A stretch of 64,000 nucleotides of DNA, from positions 25,577 to 89,576 of the forward strand of contig NW_022985443.1 in the NCBI RefSeq assembly GCF_010093595.1, given 5' to 3'. Position numbers and translations under genes: made by a program. This document shows, piece by piece, positions 1-9,452 of this stretch. The stretch comes from Mytilinidion resinicola. Taxonomy: Eukaryota > Ascomycota > Dothideomycetes > Mytilinidiales > Mytilinidiaceae. Below the pieces are notes generated by a model. The model was not told the origin of the DNA. It saw only the letters and a program-made list of their open reading frames with translations, and searched no databases. Position 1 is the stretch's first letter. The number at the start of each line of letters is the position of its first letter.

Positions 1-990
1 GTCGAGGATGGGGTTGAGGATGAGGTCGCTATGGGGACGGGCGAAGTAGACGATGCCCTGGCGGTCGTACTGGATCTGGTCGGCCGGTGGGGCGACGACA
101 CGGTGGACGGAGCTCTTGAGGTAGCCGCCCGTCAGGTGGGAGATGGTGTCAGCTAGGTTGACGGTGATGGTGCCGGGCTGGGACGAGACGTAGGTCCACT
201 TGCCGTCCTCACCGAGGATCTGCAGGCCGATGACGGGCTGGCGGAAGAGCAGGGTCAGTGTGCCCAGGTCAGTGTGGCCGGGGGTCAGCTGTTGGTTGCT
301 GGCGGCGTGCTCCTCGGCGGTGCGCTTGCGGTAGAGCATGTAGCGCATGTGGTCCTCGCTGTGCTTCTCGTATGTGTGCTGCTTGGCCAGGTACTCGTCG
401 TCCGGCAGCTGCAGCACGATGGCGAACAGGCGCAGCAGTGGCAGCACCACGTTGGCGTGCAGCGCCCGGTGGAAGGCCGCGATCTCGGGCAGATGCGCCT
501 TGAGCACGTCCGGCAGGTGCTCCTCCTGGTGCTTGAAGTCGTCGGTGAACTTAGCAAAGTTGTACACCTCGATGTTGTCCGGGACCGTGCCGACCGCGTA
601 CTGCCCGGGGCGCCGGTAGCCGTTGTAGGCGCCGTTGGCGAAGTCGGCGATGTACTTTTCCTTCTCCTCGGTGGGGAGGTCGAAGGCGTTGCGCGCCAGC
701 GTGAACTGACGGTCCACCTCCTCCTGCGACAGGCCGAAGTTCTTGACGTAGAAGAAGCCGACGTGGTGCACCGCGTGCTCCAGCTGCTTGGCCAGCCGCT
801 CCTTGCCGCCCGGCTGGTTGAAGTCGGACAAGTCGAGGGTCACCAGCTCGGACCACGGCAGCTGCTCCTTGGTCTCGGCCGGGTGCACATATGGCTTGAG
901 GTTGGCATAGTCGTACGGCTGAGCATCGCTGGTGGACACAGACACCTGTTGAGGTAATGTGATCACGTTTTCAGTTACGGTGGTCGACAT
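1..990 (-). CDS. 2-oxoglutarate/Fe(II) oxygenase, isopenicillin N synthase-like (3' end outside window)
   Basis: The reverse strand from the ATG at 990 stays open for 330 codons to the window edge, so the C-terminus is missing. Established family: non-haem iron dioxygenases with an N-terminal DIOX_N part and a C-terminal 2OG-FeII_Oxy jelly roll, which hydroxylate, desaturate or ring-close small molecules. Seen here: an N-terminal block around HHVGFFYVKNFG (about residues 74-85), the iron ligands in GHTDLGTLTLLF (His239, Asp241) and a distal His at SVHRVV (about 296), then an Arg (about 310) where 2-oxoglutarate is bound; the usual RxS pattern reads RQG. No intron is needed and codons are strongly C/G-ending. 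It lies 1.3 kb from a divergent transporter gene and about 5 kb from the PKS cluster, so it could be a tailoring enzyme at its border, but nothing ties it to the cluster. The substrate is unknown. Confidence 0.88.
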   Translation of the reverse strand, partial: MSTTVTENVITLPQQVSVSTSDAQPYDYANLKPYVHPAETKEQLPWSELVTLDLSDFNQPGGKERLAKQLEHAVHHVGFFYVKNFGLSQEEVDRQFTLARNAFDLPTEEKEKYIADFANGAYNGYRRPGQYAVGTVPDNIEVYNFAKFTDDFKHQEEHLPDVLKAHLPEIAAFHRALHANVVLPLLRLFAIVLQLPDDEYLAKQHTYEKHSEDHMRYMLYRKRTAEEHAASNQQLTPGHTDLGTLTLLFRQPVIGLQILGEDGKWTYVSSQPGTITVNLADTISHLTGGYLKSSVHRVVAPPADQIQYDRQGIVYFARPHSDLILNPILD

Positions 991-2249
991 GTTTCCGTTC
1001 TGGGAGCTGTGACTGTCGGTTGCTTTTAGTCGGGCCGGGCTTGGCTGGATGGGAGAGAGATCGATTTAGCCCTCCACCACCACGGGTATGTTGGCTTCTT
1101 ATAAATCTATGCTTCCAGCGTCAATTCCGCTATTTACGCTTAGGGTCCCCATTCCTCCCGACTCTTTCAAAGGAAGTCTGTTCCATACGGTCTTATCTGG
1201 GTTTGCCGTTTATCCAGCAGCCCTACAAGCACGTCATTCACCCCAGCGACCCAATTCACGCTCTCGGTCGACTCTAATTGACATAGTTGGTACGGCTTTA
1301 TAAGCACGCTCTCCGCTATTCATCAATCGTCGAGATCCTGCTCTTTGTGGAAGAAAATGTGGTATTTCCCGCCAATGGCCGTTAACCACGCCATCCACTC
1401 ACGGCCCAAGTTGAAGACGGCAGATACGACCCGAAGTAGGATGTATGCTTTCACTAGCCCACGTTCCGCCATCTATCTCCTAATGTTGCCATCCTCAGAT
1501 ACATGTATAGCGTGTTTGCTGCCTTGCCACCTTGCCGCTTAACCAACAGCCCTGCAATAGCGCCATCCAATCCAGCGCCCAGAATCCATAAATCAACACC
1601 CAAGGGCCCCGACGAGGTCTCCAGCAGGCATTCGGCTGTCTACACCCGGGTCTCAGTGGTTTTTAGGATTCTGAGACCCCTAAGTCGCTGTTTCGTGGGG
1701 TTTCGATCTGGTCAGTTGACCAGCAGCCCGCCTATCACGCCATCTGATTTGGGGCTAAACTTCGAGATACCTCGTTCGCGAGTGGTCTCTCTGTGTTCTC
1801 TGATAAGAGTTGCAGGATCTGGACGCTATTCTCACTCTTGGCTCTGCTTTCGTTCTGCACAAAAAGGGTCCAACATGTGGTCTGGAGTGGGTATGGCTGG
1901 TTAACCCGCAGTGGTGCAATCACGCCATAAAATGTAAGGATTCGACAGTGAGTATCCCAAACCTCATTGGAGACATCTGACTCAATCAACATGCGTCCCA
2001 TACAATCGCAACGGTCGCCATTATCCCCCGCAATCCAGGAACCCGGGTGTCGTCCGGGCCGGTTTTTGCATCAGAATCTCTGTAATGGCGCCATAGATAA
2101 CGAGCTGGACGAAAGACTCGGCTAATCCAACGCTCAAGAATGATGGCGACAAAAGGGGTAATATGGCGGAATTGGTACCAGCAGAGTTACTCATAAAACG
2201 CGTACCCAGCTAAGACCATCCAGCTCTGCAGTTTAACAAGCAGCGATCC
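991..2249. other. Intergenic region with a weak degenerate repeat
   Basis: This is the divergent spacer between the oxygenase and the MFS transporter. No convincing gene is seen; the short open frames lack family features. A loosely conserved block resembling CCGxTTAxCCAGCAGCCC followed by a CGCCAT-like stretch recurs near 1209, 1536, 1711 and, more weakly, 1899. This may be a decayed repeat. Confidence 0.4.
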
Positions 2250-3917
2250 ATGGCAGCTATCACAGCACTGGGCGAGTTCGGGTTGGCCACGCCCACGGGC
2301 GACAAGGCACATCCGACGGTGGAGACGACAGCGGTTGGGAGTGGTGGAGTCCTTACCTCCAGCGAATTCGACAACGAGCCAAAGAAATTGGAAGCCTACC
2401 AGAAGCCAGGCGCATGGGGGGCCATCTGTCGCTTCGGGCGCACCGTGCAGAGATACGTGTGGGACGATCCGGACAAGTCCACGGAAGAAAAGAAGTTTCT
2501 GTTCAAGCTCGACTTCTTCACGCTCATCTACTGTTGCTTGGGATACTTCTGCAAGGGGTTGGCCCAGACCAATATCTTCAATGCCTACGTCTCGGGCATG
2601 AAGGAAAGTCTGAACATGCAGGGCAGCGAACTGACGTACATGCAAAACGTCTTCACCGCCGGCTATGTCGTGGGTCAGCTCCCCGCCGTCATGTTGGCGA
2701 CGCGAGTCCGGCCTTCCATCCTCGTGCCGACGTGCGAGGTCCTCTGGGCGGTATGCACCTTTGCCTCTGCTACAGTCACGACGGTGCCGCAGCTCTATGC
2801 CCTGCGTTTCCTCATCGGCCTCTTCGAATCCGCCTATTTCCCCTGTATCATCTACGTTATGGGGTCGTGGTATACGAAGCATGAGCGGGCGAAGCGTCTG
2901 ACCTTGTTCTATGCCTCCGGGAGCATGGCGGGCATGTTCAGCGGCTATCTTCAAGCAGGAGCCTACAAGGGCTTGAATGGCAAGCTCGGCCACGAAGGTT
3001 GGCAATGGCTGTTCATTATTTGCGGCATCATCAGCCTACCCAGCGGCCTTCTTGGTTATGTCTTCCTCGCCGACTTCCCCGAAACCACACGCGCATTCTA
3101 CATAACCAAGGCAGAAGCAGAGTGGGCGCGGGAGCGGCTGCGACGCGAGGGATACAAGCCTCTGGGCGCGTCCAAGTGGACGCGCACCAAAGTCTTCCGC
3201 ATCATGGCCCAATGGCAGTTTTGGGTGCTACCCATCGGCTACATGATCATTCAGCAGAGCGTGCCTCAGATACAACCCATCTTCTCCCTGTGGCTCAAGG
3301 CCGAAAAGTACTCGGTGTACGATATCAACGTCCTGCCCACCGCGCAGACTGCTATCGGCGTCGTCGTGCAGCTCATCGCCGGCATGGTGTCGGATTCTCC
3401 GCTCCTGAAAGGCCGACGCGCCGAAGCCATGAGCGCGATGATACTCGGCACCTTCTTCAGTGTCATCACGCTGGCTGTATGGGATGTGTCGCACGACTTG
3501 AGGTTCGCCGCCTACTACTTGGCCTACACGGGCTCCGGCCTCGCCGGCCTATACTTTTCCTGGTTCCCCGAACTCATCCCCCACGACCACGAGATGCGAG
3601 GCTTCATGATCGCCGTCTCCAACATGTTCAGCTACATCCAGAGCATTTGGATTTCCGACGTCGTCTGGAGGACCGCCGACGCACCCCGATTCCACCGCGG
3701 CTTTATCGCAGCGTCAGTCTTTTGCGCCGCGCTAGTGCTGCTGACGATTCTCCTTCGCGTCCTGGAACTCCGCGACGTTCGGAAACGGGCTCGCCTCGCC
3801 CAGGGCGACGAGGAGGGTCCTGCGGCTGCAGCGACAACGTCGGAAGCTACGGAAACTACTCACACGCTGGAGACGGGTACTAGTCGGGAGGGTACCGAGA
3901 AACAACACCTAGGCTGA
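2250..3917 (+). CDS. MFS transporter, Dal5/pantothenate (anion:cation symporter) family
   Basis: A single exon encodes 555 residues from an ATG in good context (CCATGG). The layout matches the fungal ACS/Dal5 branch of the major facilitator superfamily (allantoate, nicotinate, pantothenate and vitamin permeases), with about 12 membrane segments between residues 90 and 500 and polar termini. Visible hallmarks are the first helix with YCCLGYFCKGLAQTNIFNAY, a loop GYVVGQLPAVMLATR, the helix 4-5 stretch RFLIGLFESAYFPCIIYVMG, the WYTKHERAKR loop and a central segment ending LADFPETTRAF. The C-terminus is acidic and Ala/Thr-rich. It is transcribed divergently from the 2OG oxygenase. It could import a precursor or vitamin, or be a housekeeping permease that happens to border the cluster. 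The substrate cannot be read from sequence alone. Confidence 0.93.
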   Translation: MAAITALGEFGLATPTGDKAHPTVETTAVGSGGVLTSSEFDNEPKKLEAYQKPGAWGAICRFGRTVQRYVWDDPDKSTEEKKFLFKLDFFTLIYCCLGYFCKGLAQTNIFNAYVSGMKESLNMQGSELTYMQNVFTAGYVVGQLPAVMLATRVRPSILVPTCEVLWAVCTFASATVTTVPQLYALRFLIGLFESAYFPCIIYVMGSWYTKHERAKRLTLFYASGSMAGMFSGYLQAGAYKGLNGKLGHEGWQWLFIICGIISLPSGLLGYVFLADFPETTRAFYITKAEAEWARERLRREGYKPLGASKWTRTKVFRIMAQWQFWVLPIGYMIIQQSVPQIQPIFSLWLKAEKYSVYDINVLPTAQTAIGVVVQLIAGMVSDSPLLKGRRAEAMSAMILGTFFSVITLAVWDVSHDLRFAAYYLAYTGSGLAGLYFSWFPELIPHDHEMRGFMIAVSNMFSYIQSIWISDVVWRTADAPRFHRGFIAASVFCAALVLLTILLRVLELRDVRKRARLAQGDEEGPAAAATTSEATETTHTLETGTSREGTEKQHLG

Positions 3918-4043
3918 GATTTAAAAGTGTATACAAACCTCCAGTTCGTCAAAAAAGTCTATCCGATAGATTTTATTGACTAAAATAAGGGGGCATCTTA
4001 GACTAATTTTTATATAGAGAGTATCTCGTAGAACAAATCACAA

Positions 4044-4580
4044 GATGACATATGGGCCAGGTTGGCAACCAATCGAAGAACAAGCAATTCCACTATATTA
4101 TCAAAAGCGTTACTACCCAATTAAAATTGGCGACTTCTTCAAGAATCAACATCGAATCATCGCACAGCTTGGTTATGGAGCGTACTCCACTGCTTGACTT
4201 GCCTGGGATGAGAGGTTAACACACCAGGCATCCTATAAACCTAAACTGACGCCGATTTAGATTGAAGTAGTACATCTCACTAAAGGTCTGCGTTTAAGAT
4301 AATATAGAAACATCGGCAATTATCAATAAAGTCAAGATGCTATAGTGCTTGAGTAAGTTCGCTCAAGAAGCTAATCATCCAGGCTTGGACTTCACGCATC
4401 TTGCTAGTGTTGTCTTCGAGACTAATGGACCATCTAGCCTTATTATTGTATCGCGACGAAATCTCAAGAAAGTAGTCTATGCACATTACAAGAAACATCC
4501 ACCAATGCAATCTTGCCAAAGATTCTAGTGAAATCTCTAATACATCATGGTTTTCTATGAATTGGCTACATACTGTCACG
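4044..4580 (+). pseudogene. SRPK-type serine/threonine kinase remnant
   Basis: The frame from the ATG at 4044 reads YYPIKIGDFFKNQHRII followed by a glycine-rich loop (LGYGAYSTA). This is the N-lobe signature of fungal SR-protein kinases, whose usual form is Y-P-V-x-I-G-D-x-F, then the ATP loop and W-L-A-x-D. The Trp codon expected after STA is TGA here, and LAWDERLTHQAS follows in frame. A second patch about 250 bp on reads NHPGLDFTHLASVVFETNGP, equivalent to the kinase segment before the hinge. Between and after these patches the frame has several stops, and no catalytic loop is visible. The surrounding DNA is AT-rich. A TGG to TGA change fits RIP. It is a dead fragment and not part of the cluster. 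Confidence 0.72.
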
Positions 4581-5957
4581 GGTCTCGGTCGACAGGATAG
4601 CCTAGCTACCTGGCGGGCGTGCAGGAGGGCAAAGATGGCAATTATGGATTGTATTCGCTACGTAGACCACACGCTTTATAGGCGGACTGGCGGGGTAAGG
4701 ATGACAAGAAGTAGCTTGAAGAGCTACAAAGGTGATGGGGAGGCGCAAGGAAATCTTTCGCGATTAGCACAACCTCAGGAACAGCTTTCTAGCCAATGGG
4801 AGTTTTCGTGCCATGACGCGACAACTCCTATTGGCTACTTCTTCGCGCGCTACTACAACAGCTTGCACAAAAGCTTGCTGTAGCTTATAGCGTTTTACCG
4901 CAACTTGCGGATAGTTCCACGAACGGGTCCGCGGACGGTGGCTCCTACGGAGGCTCTGCAGGCAGCTTCACGGGTAGCTTTTTGAGAGCATTCAGGACCA
5001 TGAGGACGCAGAAAAGAGGAGCATGGTCCGGATCTGGAGGAGAACGGCTGGATCCACGCAACACGAATTTAAGACTGTGAACCCGTGGAGGAGAGGAGCT
5101 GGATCCACGTTTCATTTACGACGTGAGGCGAGACTGTCGAGAGCAAAATCTACTCACTGGGGGTGTATTGAAATGAAGGGCAGTCTCATCCCTCTTATCC
5201 CTAGGCTGCGGAACCCATGCTCCATATCATCGTCCGTGAGATAATCGAAGACAACTCCGGGGCTTCCTTGTAAATCTCGTAACACACGGTGAGTATATCC
5301 CCGTGTCGGCGCATTACGAGAGCAAGGAACATTGCAGATACTCCGGCCAGGCAAGCCACCTTATCGAGCTTGAACTGTCTGCGCGGTTTGCAAAAAGAGT
5401 GAGCGAGGCACGATGTTTTTGAAAGTTGAGAATCCGCAAGTACGGCTGCCACCATCGGAAACATGACGCTGGCCTTCTCTTACCCCGTATGGTATTCCAA
5501 AGTTGCAAGGTGGAACTATTTCGGGACACAGGCGATATGGTGGTCAAAACAACATACTGCGAGTGAAGGGCCTCCTGAGGCATGCGGAGCTTAAAAGAAC
5601 TTGGCAGCCCCAGCTCTGCATATGAGAGTGAGAGAGTCGAGGTGGTTGGGTGGAAGCATGGAAGCATGGGAGCTGCGGAAGGCCACTGCGCTCAACGCTA
5701 GATTTCCAAACCAATGGGCAAATAAGGAGCTCAGGGCAGAGAGCTCTCAAGGCAGGCATTGTCGCAATGAGGCTCTTGGTCTACACTTGCTCCTTGGTCT
5801 ACTCTTGCTTAATATCCGCCGGAGTCTATGTAGGCAACCTTCCCCATCCACCTCTTCCAAACCCGAACCGCTTAGCCTCAGTAACCAGGGCTCGCTGAAT
5901 TTATTACTAGTATATTCTAATTATACAGCGTAAAGCAAATAAGAAAAGCTGGATATC
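4581..5957. other. Intergenic, no supported gene
   Basis: Only short unrelated open frames occur. Near 5028-5115 two imperfect copies of a block with GGAGGAGA...CTGGATCCACG lie about 60 bp apart. Nothing else is recognised before the 3' end of the A-T-TE gene. Confidence 0.4.
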
Positions 5958-8945
5958 CTATAACCCCCGCACCGCCAGTGCCTTCTTTAACGTCTGCTGG
6001 AATCTAGACACATTTTCAGGCCCGATCATGGTATAGTGCTGTCCATCCACCTGCCAAAACTTCAGGTCATCACGGACGAAGTCTACCCAGTGGTTCAGGT
6101 GCTGTTTGCGGTATTCCACGCGATTGCTTGCCACATCCTTAAGCGGCTGGCAGTAGAACACGTCCATGTGCGAGACGTCCCCCGAAGGCTCGTACTCCCA
6201 CCCAATCTTCTGCAACGACCACGATACTTCCGTCCAATTGTGGATGCCGGCCTGCGTGAGCGCCAAGTCGGCACATCGCTGCTGGTCGCTTTCGGCAAGG
6301 AGGCGGGCGACCTGCTCGTCGTGCGGCAATGGGCGCAGCTCGTGCAGGAGCTCTTCAGAACGAGCCTCGGTGATGATGCTGCAGAAATGTGCGATATGCA
6401 CCATCCCCGCGGTCCAGTCGAGTCGCCGCATGCGCGTCTTGATGTGCGGCGGCAGATTGAAGGAGCCGAGGAATTGGACACGATCGCCGCCTGTCTCGAG
6501 CAGTTTGGCGATTTCAAAGGCCAGCATACTACCGTAGGAGTAGCCCGCAATGGCGTAGGGCCCTTGGGGCTGCGTAGCCTTCAGCGCGCGGTGGTACGTT
6601 GAGATGACCTCCTCTTGGCTGGTGAATGGCTGCTCGCCCTCGTTGAGGCCACGGGCGCGGAAGGCGTAGATGGGGCGGTCGGGGAAGTACTGGACCAATC
6701 CGAGGAAGACAAGCATTTCGCCGATTCCGGGATGCAGGAGGAAGAGCGGCGTCTTGTCGCCGTTCGGCTGAAGCGTTACAAGCGGATGGTAAGAAGTGTC
6801 GGTTTGTGGCCCCTGTATGCACTTTATAGCCGCTGCGAGGGTGCGAATAGTGGTGTTGGTCATGATGGTAATAATTGGAATGTCTTTGATTGCGAAAGCT
6901 TTCTCCGCCGCTCGTTTAAACCGAATGAGGTCTATCGAGGTGACGCCTATATCGAGGATGGGGGTGTCGATGTCTATTTCAAACGAAGCGACCTGGAGAT
7001 CGCGGAAGACGCACATCAACTTCTGCTCCATGGCATTGCCCGGTTCGGCCACATGATCTTCTCGATATGCTTGCAGCATTTGGGCGTCGATTTCGGCTTC
7101 ATCTTGATATTCCCCGTTTTGGAACGACGTCCGAACCTTTGCTCGAGACAGCTTTCCCAGAGTGGACCGCTCCAGACGACCAGGAGCCAGCGGCAACACC
7201 CGTGGTCGCGCGCCCGCAAAGAAGAGCACAGCGCGAACGACGGCCTGCAGCGCATCCATACGCGCTTTGCTGTCATATGCATCGTAATCGCGTTGATAAA
7301 TGATCTGGATGTGTTCCGTGCTAGCGCCCGCCGGACGGTGGGCGAAGCACACGACTCCGGAGAGAGCCACGCCCGCAATCTCGGCCTGATCGATGGCGGT
7401 CTCCAGCTCGTGGGGGAGATACTTGACGCCGTTGACGATGACAAGGTCCTTCGACCGCCCCACAAGCCGCAGAGTCTCAGACGCGTCAATCGTGGCCGTG
7501 TCGCCCGTGCGAAACCAGCCATCGTTAGTGAATGCCTCTTGGGTCGCCTCGGCGTTATTGAAATAGCGCTGGAAGACGATGGGGCCACGAACTTCAAGGC
7601 CGTCGTTCTTAACACGCATCTCGATGCCAGGCACACACGTTCCCAGAGCCGTGAACTCGGTCCCAGTTTGTACATCAACCTCAGGACACTTCCGGCTGTA
7701 TATCGCGCCGGCGCACGTTTCGGTCATGCCGAAGCCAGGCGTGAGGGTGGTCGTCGTGGGGGCACCGAGCATGCGGAGATGCGCCGAAATCTGAACGCAG
7801 ACACCGACACTGTTCGGTTCACCGCCAGAAATCAGGTAGAGCAGCTCTTGGAGGTCGATTCCGCGCAGGTCGGCTGCTGGTCCAGCATCTATCAGCTGCT
7901 GCAGCTTGGCTAACATGAAGTTGGGCGCAAATGTCCTTGCAACGCGGTGCTTCGAGAGGAGGCGTAGGAAGACGAACGGGTCGGCAATCACCTCAGTTGT
8001 GGGCACATGGACTTGATCACATCCCGCAACCATGGCAGTGAGGTGGAGCTCCGTCAGGCTGCCAACATGATCAAGTCCAATCCAGTTCAATACAACGGCG
8101 CCCTGCGGCAAGGGCATATGGAGTAGCTTTCCTTTACATGCTGTCAAGATCTGCTCATGGCTCAAGCAGACTGCTTTGGCAGCGCCTGTACTTCCGGACG
8201 TGAGCATCAACGCAGCGACATCTTCCAATGAAGTGTATTCATCCGCTCGGGATCCGCCTTCCTCGTGCGTATTCTTATCAGCTTCGTTATGCTGAACGCT
8301 GCCAGCGGAACTGGCGCTTGTTCCATAGCTAGAATCAGTGTCGTTATCGGAAGTCGGCTCGTATTGGGAGGAATTTGAACTATCGTCGCCACCGTCCGAA
8401 CTTGGGGCTGGCTTTGAAACAATCGATTTGAGGGAAGCCTCCGGAAGACTATTAACGTTGGCTTCGGGTGAGATATGAGCAGGGGCCACGGCGACTTCCT
8501 TGAACTCGAGCGCCTCGATGACTTCAGCCGACGCGCAAAGAAGGAGGGTGTTCTCCGCAAAATCGGTGCTCAATAGTTCCTGGGACGTGATAACGATTGG
8601 ATCCAGAAGCAAGCGATGTAAATGCGCCAAGTGAGATGCGCGACCTTCATGGTTGTTGACCAATGGCGTCGACATGGCTGGAACGCAGCCCGCCAGGATG
8701 CTGGCCCAAAACCAGATTATGTTCTCCCGGTGGCTGCGGAAGTGAACCAGGACAATTCGACCAGGGACCACGCCATGGTAACGTCGAAGACAGCTGGCTC
8801 TGAGTGATGCCTCATTGCGAAGTTCACGGTAACTCAGGTATTCTGGCGGGACGTTTTCCGCAGTATAGAGGATAATGCCAGCCTGTCCGCTCGCACACTT
8901 GTCCAGCAAAGCTTCAAGCCGCGGTTCAATAGCAATGACTGACAT
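5958..8945 (-). CDS. NRPS-like A-T-TE enzyme (arylpyruvate quinone/furanone synthetase family)
   Basis: One exon encodes 995 residues. Domains: adenylation (about 1-600) with TSGSTG at 249-254, GFGMTET, GWFRTGDTA and LGKLSRAK; a carrier domain (about 615-690) with the phosphopantetheine Ser in DIGVTSIDL; and a type I thioesterase (about 715-990) with GYSYGS (Ser803) and GQHYTMI (His970). Where many such thioesterases have Asp, this one reads SFNLPPH. The A-domain stretch with GLDHVGSLTEL and RTFAPNFMLAKL resembles the TdiA/MicA/AtrA-like enzymes. Those activate arylpyruvic acids, load them on the carrier and dimerise them in the TE to quinones, furanones or dioxolanones. A Ser/Asp/Glu-rich insertion of about 60 residues (about 176-236) sits just before TSGSTG. 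The gene is divergent from the rhodopsin-like gene. Aryl-acid specificity is inferred from resemblance; loading of another acid or release of the PKS chain is possible. Confidence 0.9.
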   Translation of the reverse strand: MSVIAIEPRLEALLDKCASGQAGIILYTAENVPPEYLSYRELRNEASLRASCLRRYHGVVPGRIVLVHFRSHRENIIWFWASILAGCVPAMSTPLVNNHEGRASHLAHLHRLLLDPIVITSQELLSTDFAENTLLLCASAEVIEALEFKEVAVAPAHISPEANVNSLPEASLKSIVSKPAPSSDGGDDSSNSSQYEPTSDNDTDSSYGTSASSAGSVQHNEADKNTHEEGGSRADEYTSLEDVAALMLTSGSTGAAKAVCLSHEQILTACKGKLLHMPLPQGAVVLNWIGLDHVGSLTELHLTAMVAGCDQVHVPTTEVIADPFVFLRLLSKHRVARTFAPNFMLAKLQQLIDAGPAADLRGIDLQELLYLISGGEPNSVGVCVQISAHLRMLGAPTTTTLTPGFGMTETCAGAIYSRKCPEVDVQTGTEFTALGTCVPGIEMRVKNDGLEVRGPIVFQRYFNNAEATQEAFTNDGWFRTGDTATIDASETLRLVGRSKDLVIVNGVKYLPHELETAIDQAEIAGVALSGVVCFAHRPAGASTEHIQIIYQRDYDAYDSKARMDALQAVVRAVLFFAGARPRVLPLAPGRLERSTLGKLSRAKVRTSFQNGEYQDEAEIDAQMLQAYREDHVAEPGNAMEQKLMCVFRDLQVASFEIDIDTPILDIGVTSIDLIRFKRAAEKAFAIKDIPIITIMTNTTIRTLAAAIKCIQGPQTDTSYHPLVTLQPNGDKTPLFLLHPGIGEMLVFLGLVQYFPDRPIYAFRARGLNEGEQPFTSQEEVISTYHRALKATQPQGPYAIAGYSYGSMLAFEIAKLLETGGDRVQFLGSFNLPPHIKTRMRRLDWTAGMVHIAHFCSIITEARSEELLHELRPLPHDEQVARLLAESDQQRCADLALTQAGIHNWTEVSWSLQKIGWEYEPSGDVSHMDVFYCQPLKDVASNRVEYRKQHLNHWVDFVRDDLKFWQVDGQHYTMIGPENVSRFQQTLKKALAVRGL

Positions 8946-9452
8946 GACAGGATGGGGCTACCTTACAGCTATCGACAGCTTGTTGAAGTTTTCGTTGAGA
9001 GGATTGTGCAGTAGAAGTGATATTAAGGCTTCGTTTAAATATTGCCAACGGAGCTAAGCAATGCTAATCTCTAAAACATGATTGAAAATACTTACAAACA
9101 TCCCGTCATAGACTGCCGTAGCGGGACATAATATGGGGGTGCTTAACAATTCACGGACTCCGGAGATGTCAAGGTCGAATAGGGCTTATCAAAATCGAAG
9201 TCCGGTTGCCCAACTGATGTAGCGGAGGTCCTACCAGAATCGTCATTAGCTGAGTGTGAAGGGTTTCTGCCGGGCAACTCTGAGATCCTTCCCGAATCTA
9301 CACTTCCTACTAATCCCTACGGCTTCGGAGCTCGACCTGTAGCATATATACCTATGGTGGTGGGTCACGATCCCAAAGTCGCTTTTGTTTTCGCAGCCCT
9401 TCTTCAACACTCCATACTCAATTAGCCTCCGCCTTTGAGCTCAACCGCAAAG
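8946..9452. promoter_or_regulatory. Divergent promoter of the A-T-TE and rhodopsin-like genes
   Basis: A 507-bp shared upstream region. It holds two related CGG-containing motifs, ACGGACTCCGGAG (from 9153, with CGG-ACT-CCG at 9154-9162) and ACGGCTTCGGAG (from 9319). CGG triplets in such arrangements are typical contacts of Zn2Cys6 regulators, and one such regulator is encoded at 33.4 kb. The link is inference. Confidence 0.35.

Noticed and set aside
274..957. Plus-strand 227-codon frame rich in Leu/Val
   Set aside because: It is the antisense shadow of the 2OG oxygenase gene, whose reverse-strand reading carries the iron-binding motifs.
4590..4880. Continuation of the kinase relic as a 134-codon plus frame
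   Set aside because: No kinase motif (HRD, DFG) is readable there, so it was left out of the relic.
5154..5464. Reverse-strand frame with a helical patch (CLAGVSAMFLALVMRR) loosely like a fungal STAND N-terminal domain
   Set aside because: Only one short patch, no start or partner exon; the resemblance is too weak to annotate.
6300..6420. Loss of the thioesterase catalytic Asp (reads Asn in SFNLPPH)
   Set aside because: From memory, related A-T-TE enzymes often read the same here, so I do not report it as a defect.
6615..7913. Plus-strand 432-codon frame
   Set aside because: Antisense shadow of the A-T-TE gene; no family features.
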